Below are positions 10,178-20,511 of a DNA stretch of 64,000 nucleotides, one piece after another. The notes below the pieces were generated by a model. It was given only the letters and a program-made list of their open reading frames with translations. It was not told where the DNA came from and did no database searches. This stretch comes from Actinomyces respiraculi (GTDB lineage Bacteria; Actinomycetota; Actinomycetes; Actinomycetales; Actinomycetaceae). How positions within the stretch are numbered: the stretch's first letter is position 1; each line of letters begins with the position of its first letter. Made by a program: the position numbers and the translations under genes. The stretch covers positions 1,550,001 through 1,614,000 of the forward strand of contig NZ_CP063989.1 in NCBI RefSeq assembly GCF_014595995.2. The letters are read 5' to 3'.

Positions 10178-11187
10178 AGGCCCACCTCCCGCTGCAGGGC
10201 CACGAGCTCGTCACCGCTCAGGCGGCGCATCTGCCCGGGCTTGAGGGTGCCGAGGGACAGGGGCCCGAGGCGGGTGCGGGCCAGGCGCGTGACCGGGTGA
10301 CCGACGGCCTCGAGCATGCGGCGCACAATGCGGTTCTTACCTGAGTGGAGGGTGATCTCGACGATGGAGCCGGCGGGCCCGGAGTCCTTGACGACGACGC
10401 GGTCGGCCTGAGCGGGCCCGTCCTCGAGCTCGATGCCGCGCTTGAGCTTGCGGGGCACCCAGTGCTCGACCTCGCCCTTGACGATGGCGACGTAGGTCTT
10501 GGAGATCTCATAGCTGGGGTGCATGAGCCGGTGGGACAGCTCGCCGTCGTTGGACAGCAGGATGAGCCCCTCGGTCTCGGCGTCGAGGCGACCGACGTGC
10601 ACCAGGCGCACGGAGGCGGGGTGATCGATCTCCTCGGCGTGCTCAGCGATGTAGCGTTCGGCGAGCTCGGCGACGGTGGGCCGCCCCTGAGGGTCCTCCA
10701 TGGTGGTGACGATGCCGGCGGGCTTGTGCAGCAGCACGGTGATGACGTCGGGGTTGGTCAGCACGCGGGTGCCGTCCACGCGGATCTCCTGGGTCAGGGG
10801 GTCGACGCGGACCCCGACCTCGGTGACGACGACGCCGTCGACGCTCACGCGCCCGGAGGCGATGAGGTTCTCGCAGGCGCGTCGGGAGGCGATGCCGGCG
10901 TGGGCCAGAACCTTCTGGAGGCGCTCGCCGTCCTCAACGTGGGGGTCTGCCTCTCCCCCGCGCCCGGCCCGGTGGCGGGCGGCGAGAATGGCGGCCTCCT
11001 CGTCCTCACCGATGGCCTCGGCGTCGAAGCGGGCCAGCAGATCGGCGTCGGCCTGCTCATCGAGCTCCTCGAGGTCGTCCTCGTCGTAGAACTCCTCGGC
11101 GCCGAGCTCGCCGGTCGGCGCAAGCCCGTCATCCCAGCGGGGGCGTGCCTGAGTGCCGGGACGTGGGTCCTTGGGGTGGTGGTTCAT
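10174..11187 (-). CDS. rluB: Ribosomal large-subunit pseudouridine synthase (RsuA/RluB family)
   Basis: The 337-residue protein has an acidic, low-complexity N-terminal extension of about 85 residues, an S4 RNA-binding domain (ERLQKVLAHAGIASRRACEN), and the catalytic domain with GRLDAETEGLILLSNDG, where the Asp of GRLD is the nucleophile. By family it modifies 23S rRNA near position 2605. It sits between scpB and tyrA with 4-bp overlaps on both sides; scpA-scpB-rluB is a common bacterial order. The acidic extension is typical of actinobacterial members. Confidence 0.92.
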   Translation of the reverse strand: MNHHPKDPRPGTQARPRWDDGLAPTGELGAEEFYDEDDLEELDEQADADLLARFDAEAIGEDEEAAILAARHRAGRGGEADPHVEDGERLQKVLAHAGIASRRACENLIASGRVSVDGVVVTEVGVRVDPLTQEIRVDGTRVLTNPDVITVLLHKPAGIVTTMEDPQGRPTVAELAERYIAEHAEEIDHPASVRLVHVGRLDAETEGLILLSNDGELSHRLMHPSYEISKTYVAIVKGEVEHWVPRKLKRGIELEDGPAQADRVVVKDSGPAGSIVEITLHSGKNRIVRRMLEAVGHPVTRLARTRLGPLSLGTLKPGQMRRLSGDELVALQREVGL

Positions 11188-11933
11188 GCGTGGCTCCTGC
11201 GGTGGGTGGTGTCGGCGGCGCGCTCGCCGGCCTCGTCGTCGATCTCGGCGAGGGCGGAGGCGTCCGGGAGGTAGGGGGCGAGCGGGGGCAGCTCATCGAG
11301 GGAGTCGAGCCCGAGGAACTCGAGGAACTCGCGGGTCGTGCGGTACAGGTAGGCACCGGAGGGTTCCTGCCCGGCCTCCTCGATGAGGCCGCGGGCGTGC
11401 AGGGTCCGCACGACGCCGTCGACGTTGACGCCGCGGACCGCGGCGACGCGCCCGCGGGTCACGGGCTGGCGGTAGGCGATGACGGCGAGGGTCTCGAGCG
11501 CGGCCTGTGACAGGCGCGAGGTGGCGCCGCCGATGACGAAGCGCTCGACGAGGTCGTGGAACAGGGGTGCGGAGGCGAGCCGCCAGCCGCCGGCGGCTCG
11601 GCGCAGGACGAATCCACGCGGTGCCGCGGTGCCCTCGCCGTCGGGTCCGCGTCCCTCGTACTCGGCCGCCAGGGACTCGAGCAGGGCCTCGGTCTCGTCC
11701 TCCTCGATGCCCAGGGCTTCGGCGAGGGCCGCGGTTGTCACCGGCTCGTCGGCGACGATGAGGACGGCCTCGGCGGCGGCGCGCAGCTGGGTGTCGGGCA
11801 CGGCACTGAGTGAGCCCTGCTCGAACAAGGGCTCGGTGGCGCTTGTGCCGGCCTGGCCGGGCTGGGTGGTGCTGGTCAGGCCCAGGAGGCGGTCGAGCCG
11901 GCTGCTCCTGGGCGCCTGCGTGCTCTCGCTCAT
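11184..11933 (-). CDS. scpB: Segregation and condensation protein B
   Basis: This 249-residue protein is the winged-helix kleisin-associated subunit of the SMC-ScpAB condensin, which compacts and segregates the chromosome. Two winged-helix domains are recognisable: AAAEAVLIVADEPVTTAALA, and SRLSQAALETLAVIAYRQPV followed by RGVNVDGVVRTLHARGLI. The ATG at 11933 overlaps the scpA stop by 4 bp and gives the expected start; a longer frame upstream is spurious. There are variable tails at both ends. Confidence 0.94.
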   Translation of the reverse strand: MSESTQAPRSSRLDRLLGLTSTTQPGQAGTSATEPLFEQGSLSAVPDTQLRAAAEAVLIVADEPVTTAALAEALGIEEDETEALLESLAAEYEGRGPDGEGTAAPRGFVLRRAAGGWRLASAPLFHDLVERFVIGGATSRLSQAALETLAVIAYRQPVTRGRVAAVRGVNVDGVVRTLHARGLIEEAGQEPSGAYLYRTTREFLEFLGLDSLDELPPLAPYLPDASALAEIDDEAGERAADTTHRRSHA

Positions 11934-12790
11934 GCGAACTCCTCCTCGACGTCTGGGGTCATGATGCCCGTCAGGTCGTCCTGGCCGCCGCACCAGGTGA
12001 CCGTGATCTCGTCCATTGGCCGGTCCTGGTCGAGCTCGACGCTGCCCTGGCGGTACAGGATGAGCAGCGCGAGGAAGCGGGCGACGACCACGGCTGTGCG
12101 TTCGGCGTCGGCGGCGATCTGGGTGAAGGTGAGGGTGCCGTGGTGCCGCAGCCTCAGGGCGACGAGGCTGACCTGCTCCCCCACGGGCACGCTCTCGTGC
12201 AGGTGGATGGTCTGGACGCCCTCGTCGGCGGGGCGGGAGAAGACCTCGGCGGCCACACGGGCCAGGTCCTCGGCGCCGAGGGTGGCCACCAGCTTGGGCA
12301 GCAGGGCGGCGAGCTCCGGTGTGAGGCCGACGACGCGCGGGTGGCTGCGCTGGGCACTCTCGGCGCGCTCACGCAGGTGGGCTGCGGCCTGCTTGTAGGC
12401 GCGGTACTGCAGGAGCCGGGCGAAGAGCAGGTCGCGGGCCTCGAGGAGCTCGAGGTCCTCGTCGTCGTCCTCCTCGCCGTCGTGCGGCAGCAGACGGTGG
12501 GCCTTGAGCGCCAGGAGGGTGGCGGCGACGACGAGGAACTCACTGGCGTGCCCGAGGTCCCAGTCGGCGCGCATGTGGGCCAGGAACTCGTCGGTGACCT
12601 CCGCCAGGGCGAGCTCGGTGACGTCGAGGCGACGGCGGGCGATGAGGGTGAGCAGGAGGTCGAAGGGGCCCTCGAACTGCTCGAGGCTGACGCGGAAGCC
12701 CGGCACCCGTTCGGGCCCGGACTCCTCCTCGTGGGTGTCGGCGGGCCGATCCGTGGCGCCCGCGGAGGGGGGCGGCGGTTCAGGCGACAT
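11930..12790 (-). CDS. scpA: Segregation and condensation protein A (kleisin)
   Basis: The 286-residue kleisin bridges the SMC heads with ScpB. FRVSLEQFEGPFDLLLTLIARRRLD is the family N-terminal signature (residues about 35-58), followed by EFLVVAATLLALKAHRLLP and a C-terminal winged helix near TFTQIAADAERTAVVVARFLALL. The ATG at 12790 lies inside the last codons of parA (11-bp overlap), which marks the likely start; upstream sequence in this frame is a reading of parA. parA-scpA-scpB forms a compact chromosome-segregation operon. Confidence 0.93.
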   Translation of the reverse strand: MSPEPPPPSAGATDRPADTHEEESGPERVPGFRVSLEQFEGPFDLLLTLIARRRLDVTELALAEVTDEFLAHMRADWDLGHASEFLVVAATLLALKAHRLLPHDGEEDDDEDLELLEARDLLFARLLQYRAYKQAAAHLRERAESAQRSHPRVVGLTPELAALLPKLVATLGAEDLARVAAEVFSRPADEGVQTIHLHESVPVGEQVSLVALRLRHHGTLTFTQIAADAERTAVVVARFLALLILYRQGSVELDQDRPMDEITVTWCGGQDDLTGIMTPDVEEEFA

Positions 12791-13661
12791 CGCCGCGGGC
12801 GACGAGCTCGCGCGCCAGGCGGCGGTAGGAGTCGGCCCCAGCGTGGGTGGGAGCGTAGCTCGTGATCGGCTCGGCAGCCACGGAGGCGTCGGGGAACTTG
12901 ACGGTGCGGCGGATCTGCGTGTGGAAGAGCTGGTCGCCGAAGGCCTTGGTGAGGGTCTCGAGCACCTCGCGCGAGTGCAGGGTTCGGTGGTCCACCATGG
13001 TGGCGAGGATGCCGTCGATCTGCAGGCGCGGGTTGAGGCGGTCACGCACACGCTCGACCGTCTCAACCAGCAGGGCGACGCCGCGCAGCGCAAAGTACTC
13101 GGTCTCGAGCGGGATGATGACGCCGTGCGAGGCGGTGAGCGCGTTGACGGTCAGCAGGCCCAGGGAGGGCTGGCAGTCGATGAGGACGACGTCGTACTCG
13201 TCCAGCACGGGCCGCAGCACCCGTGCCAGCGACTGCTCGCGCGCCACCTCGTTGACGAGCTGGACCTCCGCGGCCGACAGGTCAATGTTGGCCGGGACGA
13301 TGTCGAGCCCGGGGGTGGAGGTCTGGCGGATGATGGGGCGCACGTCGGGGCGCGCGGCGATGAGCGTGTCGTAGATGGTGGCGTCGAGCTCGTTGGCGTT
13401 GATGCCCAGGCCCGCGGAGGCGGCGCCCTGGGGGTCGAAGTCGACGATGAGGACCTTGCGGCCGTACTCGGCCAGGCAAGCGCCCAGGTTGATGGTCGTC
13501 GTCGTCTTGCCGACGCCGCCCTTCTGGTTGCACATGGAGATCACGCGCGCGGGGCCGTGGGACTCCAGGGGTGCCGGCACGGGGAACGTCACGTCCTCGC
13601 CCTCGGAGGGCAAGTCGATGAGCCCGGGCTGCTGGCGGTCCGTCGTGCTGGAGGTACTCAC
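12780..13661 (-). CDS. parA: ParA/Soj-family chromosome-partitioning ATPase
   Basis: The 293-residue MinD/ParA ATPase has the deviant Walker A motif KGGVGKTTTTINLG at about residue 47, IVDFDPQGAASAGLG, and DVVLIDCQPSLGLLTVNAL as Walker B. It is the Soj-like paralogue commonly placed before scpA in actinobacteria, not the copy beside the replication origin with parB; no parB is nearby. The GTG at 13661 follows a TAGGCT hexamer by 6 nt without a Shine-Dalgarno sequence, so this is probably the leaderless first gene of the parA-scpA-scpB-rluB-tyrA operon. Confidence 0.93.
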   Translation of the reverse strand: MSTSSTTDRQQPGLIDLPSEGEDVTFPVPAPLESHGPARVISMCNQKGGVGKTTTTINLGACLAEYGRKVLIVDFDPQGAASAGLGINANELDATIYDTLIAARPDVRPIIRQTSTPGLDIVPANIDLSAAEVQLVNEVAREQSLARVLRPVLDEYDVVLIDCQPSLGLLTVNALTASHGVIIPLETEYFALRGVALLVETVERVRDRLNPRLQIDGILATMVDHRTLHSREVLETLTKAFGDQLFHTQIRRTVKFPDASVAAEPITSYAPTHAGADSYRRLARELVARGDVA

Positions 13662-13667
13662 ACGGGC

Positions 13668-13673
13668 AGCCTA
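13668..13673 (-). promoter_or_regulatory. -10 element of parA operon (predicted leaderless)
   Basis: TAGGCT lies 6 nt upstream of the parA GTG. It is placed in the 9-bp gap after xerD and partly within the xerD end. Confidence 0.5.
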
Positions 13674-14606
13674 ACCGAAAGCACGCGGATGGCTGGTTGC
13701 GTAGACCTCACGCAGGTGATCCACCGTGACCTTCGTGTAGATCTGGGTCGTGGTGACCGAGGCGTGGCCGAGCATCTCCTGCACGACACGCACGTCCGCC
13801 CCACCGGCCAGCAGGTGGGTGGCGAAGGAGTGGCGCAGCGTGTGGGGGGACACGTGCAGGTCCTCCTCCAGTCCGGCGCGTGCCGCCGCCTGACGCAGCA
13901 CCCCCCAGGCGGACTGGCGCGACAGGGGGCGTCCCAGCGTGTTGAGGAAGACCTCCGGCACTCCCCTGCCCCGGGCGGCAAGCTCGGGCCTGCCCTGAAC
14001 GAGGTAGGCGTCCAGGGCGTCCCAGGCCAGGCGCCCCACGGGCACGATCCTCTCCTTGCGGCCCTTGCCGAACAGCCGCAGGCAGCCGGAGTCGCGGTCG
14101 AGGTCGTCGATGACGAGGCCGACGGCCTCTGAGATGCGCGCGCCGGTGGCGTACAGCAGCTCGAGCAACGCGCGGTCGCGCAGGCCGGTGGCGCTCTCGT
14201 CTGTGGAGGCGGCCTCAAGCAGCGCCTGGACCTGCTCAACGCTCAGGGCCTTGGGCAGGCGCCGACCCACCTGGGGCGGGCGTACGGCGGCCGACGGGTC
14301 GGTGCTGGTGCGTCCCTCGGCCAGGAGGAAGCGGTGCCAGCCGCGCACGGCCGTGACGGTGCGTGAGGCGGATGAGGCCGACAGGGGGCGGCCGCCGTCG
14401 GCGCCGGTACGGATGGCCTCGAGGAAGGCGGCGACGTCCACCTCGGTGACGCTCTCGGGGCGATCCAGGCCCCGGGACGCGAGGAAGGACGTGTAGCGGC
14501 CGAGGTCGCGCTCGTAGGCGGCCAGGGTGTTGGCACTCAGCCCGCGCTCGACCCTGAGGTGAGCGAGGTAGCCGCCCAGGGCGCGGGTGAGGATGTCGGC
14601 AGCCAC
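13671..14606 (-). CDS. xerD: Tyrosine recombinase XerD
   Basis: This recombinase resolves chromosome dimers at dif with XerC. From the GTG at 14606 it has 311 residues. The SAM-like domain contains [18 protein letters not shown]. The catalytic set is complete: Arg in [11 protein letters not shown], Lys in [12 protein letters not shown], His and Arg in [13 protein letters not shown], His in [13 protein letters not shown], and Tyr in the same segment. No Shine-Dalgarno sequence is visible, so the exact start is uncertain, but upstream sequence in this frame is a reading of secG. It continues the secG transcript, and parA follows. Confidence 0.92.
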   Translation of the reverse strand: MAADILTRALGGYLAHLRVERGLSANTLAAYERDLGRYTSFLASRGLDRPESVTEVDVAAFLEAIRTGADGGRPLSASSASRTVTAVRGWHRFLLAEGRTSTDPSAAVRPPQVGRRLPKALSVEQVQALLEAASTDESATGLRDRALLELLYATGARISEAVGLVIDDLDRDSGCLRLFGKGRKERIVPVGRLAWDALDAYLVQGRPELAARGRGVPEVFLNTLGRPLSRQSAWGVLRQAAARAGLEEDLHVSPHTLRHSFATHLLAGGADVRVVQEMLGHASVTTTQIYTKVTVDHLREVYATSHPRAFG

Positions 14607-14628
14607 GTCGTCGGGGCCGCGGGTGGGA

Positions 14629-14871
14629 TCAGGCGAACCTGGCGACCAGGCCCAGGCCGACGATGGCCAGAGCCCAGACGATGCCGACGCCGATGGTGAT
14701 GCGGTTGAGGTTGCGCTCGGCGACGCCGGAGGAGCCGGCGACCGAGGAGACGCCGCCGCCGAACATGTCGGACAGGCCGCCGCCACGTCCCTTGTGCAGC
14801 AGGACCGTGGCAATAAGGAAGAAGCTCGAGAGCACGAGGAGGATCTTGAGGATGATCTCCAGGATGTCCAT
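14629..14871 (-). CDS. secG: Preprotein translocase subunit SecG
   Basis: The 80-residue membrane protein has two hydrophobic segments ([21 protein letters not shown] and [20 protein letters not shown]) separated by the glycine-rich [14 protein letters not shown] loop, the hallmark of SecG. It is an auxiliary subunit of the SecYEG channel. The ATG at 14871 gives the normal length; the longer in-frame extension is not conserved-looking. It lies downstream of tpiA, the common actinobacterial order gap-pgk-tpi-secG, but a hairpin separates it from tpiA. Confidence 0.93.
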   Translation of the reverse strand: MDILEIILKILLVLSSFFLIATVLLHKGRGGGLSDMFGGGVSSVAGSSGVAERNLNRITIGVGIVWALAIVGLGLVARFA

Positions 14872-14941
14872 GCTGCGGTGTCCTTCGTGACGGGGCAAGG
14901 TTGCGCAACGGACTTTACCCCACGGGGCGCGGATACACGGA

Positions 14942-14983
14942 CCGGGACCCGGCCACCTCACGTGTGAGGTTGCCGGGCCCCGG
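14942..14983 (-). terminator. Hairpin downstream of tpiA
   Basis: An imperfect GC-rich inverted repeat is centred on CTCACGTGTGAG with outer arms CCGGGACCCGG and CCGGGCCCCGG. It lies between the tpiA stop and secG. There is no U-tract, which is common for actinobacterial terminators, so it may act as a partial attenuator. Confidence 0.5.
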
Positions 14984-15037
14984 TCAGGTCAGGTGCGGGT
15001 GGCAGCCCATCAGGGGCCGGAGACGCCGACGTGCGCC

Positions 15038-15817
15038 TCAGGCGTAGAAGCCCGCCATGGCGGCGAAGGACTCGGCCTTGAGTGAGGCGCCACCGACGAG
15101 AGCACCGTCGACGTCGCTCTGAGCCATGAGCTCCTTGATGTTGTCCGGCTTGGCGGAGCCGCCGTACAGAACGCGGGTGGCGTCCGCGGTGGCGTCGCCG
15201 TAGTCGGCGCGCAGCGCCTCGCGGATCGCGCCGCAGACCTCCTGGGCGTCGGCGGCCGTGGCGGTCTCGCCGGTGCCGATGGCCCAGATGGGTTCGTAGG
15301 CGATGACGATCTTGGCGACGTCCTCAGCGGACCAGCCGGCCAGCGCGGCACGGACCTGGCTGAGGACGAAGTCCACGTGCGTGCCTGCCTTGCGAACCTC
15401 AAGGGCCTCGCCGCAGCACAGGATCGGCGTCATACCGGCGTCGAGGACCTTGCGGGCCTTGGCACCGACGAGCTCGTCGGACTCCTGGTGGTACTCACGA
15501 CGCTCGGAGTGGCCCATGACAACGTAGGTGACGCCAAGCTTGCCGAGCATCGCGGTGGAGATCTCACCGGTGTAGGCGCCGTTGTCATGGACGGAGACGT
15601 CCTGGGCGCCGTACGCGATGCCCAGGGAGTCAGCCTCGACGATCGTCTGCACGGTGCGGATGTCCGTGAACGGGGGGATGACGAGGACCTCGCACTTGGA
15701 GTAGTCGTGCTCGGCATCCTTCAGGGCCATGGCCAGGCCCTGGACCAGGTGGTTGGCCTCGAGGTGGTCGAGGTTCATCTTCCAGTTGCCCGCCATCAGC
15801 GGGGTGCGGTTGCTCAT
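15038..15817 (-). CDS. tpiA: Triosephosphate isomerase
   Basis: This 259-residue TIM-barrel enzyme interconverts dihydroxyacetone phosphate and glyceraldehyde-3-phosphate. The catalytic Lys is in AGNWKMN, the His in [12 protein letters not shown], and the Glu in [14 protein letters not shown]; the phosphate loop [11 protein letters not shown] is near the C-terminus. The ATG at 15817 is chosen because [15 protein letters not shown] is the usual start. It lies 7 bp after pgk and is co-transcribed with it. Confidence 0.97.
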   Translation of the reverse strand: MSNRTPLMAGNWKMNLDHLEANHLVQGLAMALKDAEHDYSKCEVLVIPPFTDIRTVQTIVEADSLGIAYGAQDVSVHDNGAYTGEISTAMLGKLGVTYVVMGHSERREYHQESDELVGAKARKVLDAGMTPILCCGEALEVRKAGTHVDFVLSQVRAALAGWSAEDVAKIVIAYEPIWAIGTGETATAADAQEVCGAIREALRADYGDATADATRVLYGGSAKPDNIKELMAQSDVDGALVGGASLKAESFAAMAGFYA

Positions 15818-15824
15818 AGTGGTA

Positions 15825-17018
15825 TCAGCCTTCCAGGACGGAGACGCCGGGCAGCACCTTGCCCTCGAGGAGCTCGAGGGAGGCGCCACCACCGGTGGAG
15901 ATGTGGGAGAAGGTGGACTCGTCGAAGCCGAGCGTACGCACGGCCGCGGCGGAGTCGCCACCGCCGATGACGGTGAACGCGTCGGACTCGCTCATGGCCT
16001 TGGCGACGGCCTTGGTTCCGGCCGCGAAGGCCTCGAACTCGAAGACGCCCATGGGACCGTTCCAGACGACCGTCTTGGACGTGGAGATGGCCTCGGCGTA
16101 GAGGGCGGCCGTCTTCGGGCCGATGTCGAGGCCCATCTGGTCGGCGGGGATCGCGTCGGCCGCGACGACGGTGGCGGGGGCGTCCGCGGCGAAGGCCGGG
16201 GCGACAACCGTGTCGACGGGCAGCAGGAGCTCGACGCCGTTGGCCTTGGCGGTGGCGAGGTAGCCCTTGACCGTGTCGATCTGGTCCTTCTCCAGCAGGG
16301 AGGTGCCGACCTCGTGGCCGTGGGCGGCGAGGAAGGTGTAGGCCATGCCGCCGCCGATGAGCAGACGGTCCGCCTTGGACAGGAGGTTGGCGATGACACC
16401 GAGCTTGTCGGAGACCTTGGAGCCGCCGAGCACCACCGTGTAGGGGCGCTCGGGGTTGGTGACGGCCCTGGACAGGGACTCGATCTCCTTGCGCACGAGC
16501 AGGCCCGCGGCGGCCGGGAGGATCGTGGCGACGTCATAGACGGAGGCCTGCTTGCGGTGGACGACACCGAAGCCGTCGGAGACGAAGACGTCGGCGAGCG
16601 CGGCGAGCTCGGCGGCAAAGGCGGCGCGCTCGGCGTCGTCCTTGCTGGTCTCGGCGGCGTTGAAGCGGACGTTCTCGAGCAGGACGATCTCGCCCTCGCT
16701 CATGGCGGCGACGGCGGCCCTGGCGGACTCGCCGACGGTGTCCTTGGCGAGGGTGACCTTGACGCCGGTGACCTCAGCGAGGCGGGCGGCGACGGGGGCG
16801 AGGGAGTAGTCCGGGTTGACCTGGCCCTTCGGGCGGCCGAGGTGAGCGGTGACGATGACCTTGGCGCCGGCGTCGAGCAGCGTCGTGAGGGTGGGGAGGG
16901 CGGCCTGGATGCGGCCGTCGTCGGTGATGTTCTTGTCCGCGTCGAGCGGGACGTTGAAGTCGGAGCGGACGAGGACGCGCTTGCCCTTGAGGTCGCCCAG
17001 GGACTCGATGGTCTTCAT
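15825..17018 (-). CDS. pgk: Phosphoglycerate kinase
   Basis: The 397-residue monomer makes ATP from 1,3-bisphosphoglycerate. [13 protein letters not shown] at the N-terminus, the LGRPKG hinge segment, [12 protein letters not shown], and [14 protein letters not shown] with [14 protein letters not shown] near the C-terminus are the family signatures. It lies between gap and tpiA in the standard glycolytic cluster. A large hairpin in the gap-pgk interval suggests that expression can be uncoupled from gap. Confidence 0.97.
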   Translation of the reverse strand: MKTIESLGDLKGKRVLVRSDFNVPLDADKNITDDGRIQAALPTLTTLLDAGAKVIVTAHLGRPKGQVNPDYSLAPVAARLAEVTGVKVTLAKDTVGESARAAVAAMSEGEIVLLENVRFNAAETSKDDAERAAFAAELAALADVFVSDGFGVVHRKQASVYDVATILPAAAGLLVRKEIESLSRAVTNPERPYTVVLGGSKVSDKLGVIANLLSKADRLLIGGGMAYTFLAAHGHEVGTSLLEKDQIDTVKGYLATAKANGVELLLPVDTVVAPAFAADAPATVVAADAIPADQMGLDIGPKTAALYAEAISTSKTVVWNGPMGVFEFEAFAAGTKAVAKAMSESDAFTVIGGGDSAAAVRTLGFDESTFSHISTGGGASLELLEGKVLPGVSVLEG

Positions 17019-17091
17019 GAAACCTCTTACCTGCTGGTTGTGGTGGTGGTCGGGTGCCGGGTGAGCGGCCGAGCGTCAGCCGCTGACGGAC

Positions 17092-17127
17092 CGACGCCCG
17101 CGCACGCGTGGGCGTGCGCGGGCGTCG
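17092..17127 (-). terminator. Strong hairpin between gap and pgk
   Basis: A perfect 16-bp stem (CGACGCCCGCGCACGC with its complement) and a GTGG loop lie 34 bp past the gap stop codon. A smaller palindrome (GTCAGCCGCTGAC) follows. No U-tract is present. It probably terminates or stabilises the gap mRNA 3' end, giving more gap than pgk transcript. Confidence 0.65.
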
Positions 17128-17161
17128 GCCTTCAGGTGCTCATGCGGCTGACGTCAGATGC

Positions 17162-18208
<1,047 letters not shown>

Positions 18209-18365
18209 TTACTGAAGGGCACAAGCGTGTGTGCCCTACGGGATCTCACGGCGGAGCCGCAGTCCCGACGCTCGGGAGTCTAGCGTCACGTCGGGTCCCA
18301 CCGCGAGCGCCCGGCACGCCACAGGCGAACACGGCGGCCCGACGCGGACCGTGAGGCGACGGCGC

Positions 18366-18398
18366 ACCAGGGTCGGCGTTGACGTCAGGGACCCTGGT
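18366..18398 (-). terminator. Possible terminator of whiA
   Basis: Inverted repeat ACCAGGGTC / GACCCTGGT (9 bp, 15-nt loop) starts 9 bp after the whiA stop. There is no U-tract, so the assignment rests on position and symmetry. Confidence 0.4.
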
Positions 18399-18406
18399 CC
18401 TAGGGT

Positions 18407-19387
18407 TCAGAGGTCGAGCATGTCCCGGGTGAGCACGGACTCGGTGTCCGCCACCCCCCGCTCGTGGGCCCGCTTGTCCGCCATGGCCAGCAGGCGGCGG
18501 ATGCGCCCGGCCACGGCGTCCTTGGTCAGCGGCGGATCGGAGAGCTGACCGAGCTCCTCCAGCGAGGCCTGCTTGTGCTCCACGCGCAGGCGGCCGGCCT
18601 GCAGCAGGTGCTCGGGCACCTCCTCCCCCAGGATCTCGAAGGCGCGCTCGACGCGGGCACCGGAGGCCACGGCGGCGCGGGCCGAGCGCCGCAGGTTCGC
18701 GTCGTCGAAGTTCGCCAGCCGGTTGGCGGTGCCGCGCGTCTCGCGGCGCGAGCGGCGCTCCCCCCAGGCGGTGTGGGCCTGGGTGGCACCCATCCGCTCG
18801 AGCAGGATGCCGATGGCCTCACCGTCGCGCACGACCACGCGGTCGGCTCCGCGCACCTCGCGCGCCTTGGCAACGATGTCGAATCGCCGTGCGGCCCCAA
18901 CCAGGGCCAGGGCCGCCTCGGAGCCCGGGCAGGTGACCTCGAGGGAGGAGGAGCGTCCTGGCTCGGTGAGCGATCCGCGCGCGAGGAAGGCACCGCGCCA
19001 GGCCGCCGCCGCGGCGCTGCGCCCACCCTGGATGACGGCGACGGGCATGCCGCGCACGGGCCTGCCGCGCCCGTCGACCAGGCCGGTCAGGCGTGCGAGG
19101 TCCTTTCCGCGCTCGCTCACGCGCAGGACGTAACGGTTGCCCCGGTGCAGGGAGCCGCCGCGTACGACGACGACCTCAGGCTCGACGCTGTAGAGGTCCT
19201 TGAGCTCGCGGTGCAGGCGGCGGACCGCTCCCCCGTGGTCGAGCTCGGCCTCGACGACGATCGTGCCGCCGACGATATGCAGTCCGCCGGCGAAACGGAG
19301 CATGGAGGCGACTTCGGCACGGCGTTGGGAGGAGGTGCCGGGGGCCACCTGGGCCAGTTCGTCCTTGACGGTCACCGTCAGCGACAT
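18407..19387 (-). CDS. whiA: Sporulation-type transcription factor WhiA
   Basis: The 326-residue protein has the degenerate LAGLIDADG homing-endonuclease-like N-terminal domain ([17 protein letters not shown]) and a C-terminal helix-turn-helix ([29 protein letters not shown]), as in WhiA/DUF199 proteins. In streptomycetes it is a sporulation regulator; in non-sporulating relatives it influences division and metabolism. It is the last gene of the conserved uvrC-rapZ-yvcK-whiA run. Confidence 0.95.
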   Translation of the reverse strand: MSLTVTVKDELAQVAPGTSSQRRAEVASMLRFAGGLHIVGGTIVVEAELDHGGAVRRLHRELKDLYSVEPEVVVVRGGSLHRGNRYVLRVSERGKDLARLTGLVDGRGRPVRGMPVAVIQGGRSAAAAAWRGAFLARGSLTEPGRSSSLEVTCPGSEAALALVGAARRFDIVAKAREVRGADRVVVRDGEAIGILLERMGATQAHTAWGERRSRRETRGTANRLANFDDANLRRSARAAVASGARVERAFEILGEEVPEHLLQAGRLRVEHKQASLEELGQLSDPPLTKDAVAGRIRRLLAMADKRAHERGVADTESVLTRDMLDL

Positions 19388-19458
19388 GGGGTGGCTCCTG
19401 TTCGTCGGGGCAGTGGCGGTACTGGGGTGGTGGTTGTACTGGGGTGCAGGGTAACGCC

Positions 19459-20505
19459 TCAGCCTGTGGTGTCAGGGGTCGGGGGCGTTGCCAGGTCCGC
19501 GATCACCCCGTCGAAGGAGTCGCGGAAGGCGGCGGCCAGACGCAGCGAGTCGTGGTGGCCCAGACCGTCACTGGTGCGGACCTGGCGCAGGACGAGCACG
19601 GCGCCCGTGAGGCGGGCCGCCTCCTCGAGGGCGGCGACGTCGTCGACGGTGGAGGGGTCGGCCACGACGACGTCCAGGCGCAGCTCGGGGGCGTACTCGT
19701 GCAGCACGCGCACGTGGTCCGCCGGCGTCATGTTCTCAGTCTCGCCGCGCTGCGCGGTGAGGTTGAGCACGAGGACCTTGCGGGCGCGGGTGCTCACCAG
19801 GGCCTCGCGCATGGAGTCGAGCACCAGGTGGGGAAGGACGGAGGAGTACCAGGAGCCCGGGCCGAGCACGACCCAGTCGGCCTCGGCGATGGCCTTGACG
19901 GCCACGGGGTGGGCGACGGCGTCGGCCGGGCTCAGGCACACGTGCTCGATGCGTCCGCGTGCCGTGGCGACGGCGACCTGCCCGCTCACGCGTGAGCGCC
20001 GCTCGCCGTCGACGACGTCCGCCTCGATGACCAGTGGCGAGGAGCTCATGGGCACGACCCGGCCGTGGATGGACAGCAGGCGCCCCACCCAGTCCAGGCC
20101 CCCGACGTCGTCACCCAGCAGCTGCCACAGGGCGAGGATGAGGAGGTTTCCCAGGGCGTGGTTGTCGAGCTCGCCGTCACCGGCGAAGCGGTGCTGGAGA
20201 ACGTCACGCCAGGTCAGGCCCCACTCGGAGTCGTCGGTGAGGGCCGCCAGGGCCATGCGCAGGTCCCCGGGGGGCAGGCAGTCGAACTCCTGGCGCAACC
20301 GGCCCGAGGAGCCGCCGTCGTCGGCCACGGTGACGACGGCGGTCAGGCGCTGTGTGACGTGGCGCAGGGCCCGCAGGGTGGCGGACAGGCCGTGCCCACC
20401 ACCCAGGGCGACGACGCGCGGGCCCTCCTGACCGCGTCGGCGCCAGCCCTCGGCGTCAACGGTGGTGGTTGCGGTGTGTGCTGTGGACACAGTGTTCTCA
20501 GTCAC
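19459..20505 (-). CDS. yvcK: YvcK/CofD-family UDP-sugar-binding protein (gluconeogenesis factor)
   Basis: The 348-residue protein carries [18 protein letters not shown] and [16 protein letters not shown], the nucleotide-sugar-binding loops of YvcK, plus [15 protein letters not shown]. By family it binds UDP-GlcNAc and affects cell-wall synthesis and growth on gluconeogenic carbon. It begins 6 bp after rapZ, so the two are co-transcribed, and whiA follows. Confidence 0.94.
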   Translation of the reverse strand: MTENTVSTAHTATTTVDAEGWRRRGQEGPRVVALGGGHGLSATLRALRHVTQRLTAVVTVADDGGSSGRLRQEFDCLPPGDLRMALAALTDDSEWGLTWRDVLQHRFAGDGELDNHALGNLLILALWQLLGDDVGGLDWVGRLLSIHGRVVPMSSSPLVIEADVVDGERRSRVSGQVAVATARGRIEHVCLSPADAVAHPVAVKAIAEADWVVLGPGSWYSSVLPHLVLDSMREALVSTRARKVLVLNLTAQRGETENMTPADHVRVLHEYAPELRLDVVVADPSTVDDVAALEEAARLTGAVLVLRQVRTSDGLGHHDSLRLAAAFRDSFDGVIADLATPPTPDTTG

Positions 20506-20511
20506 GACGCC

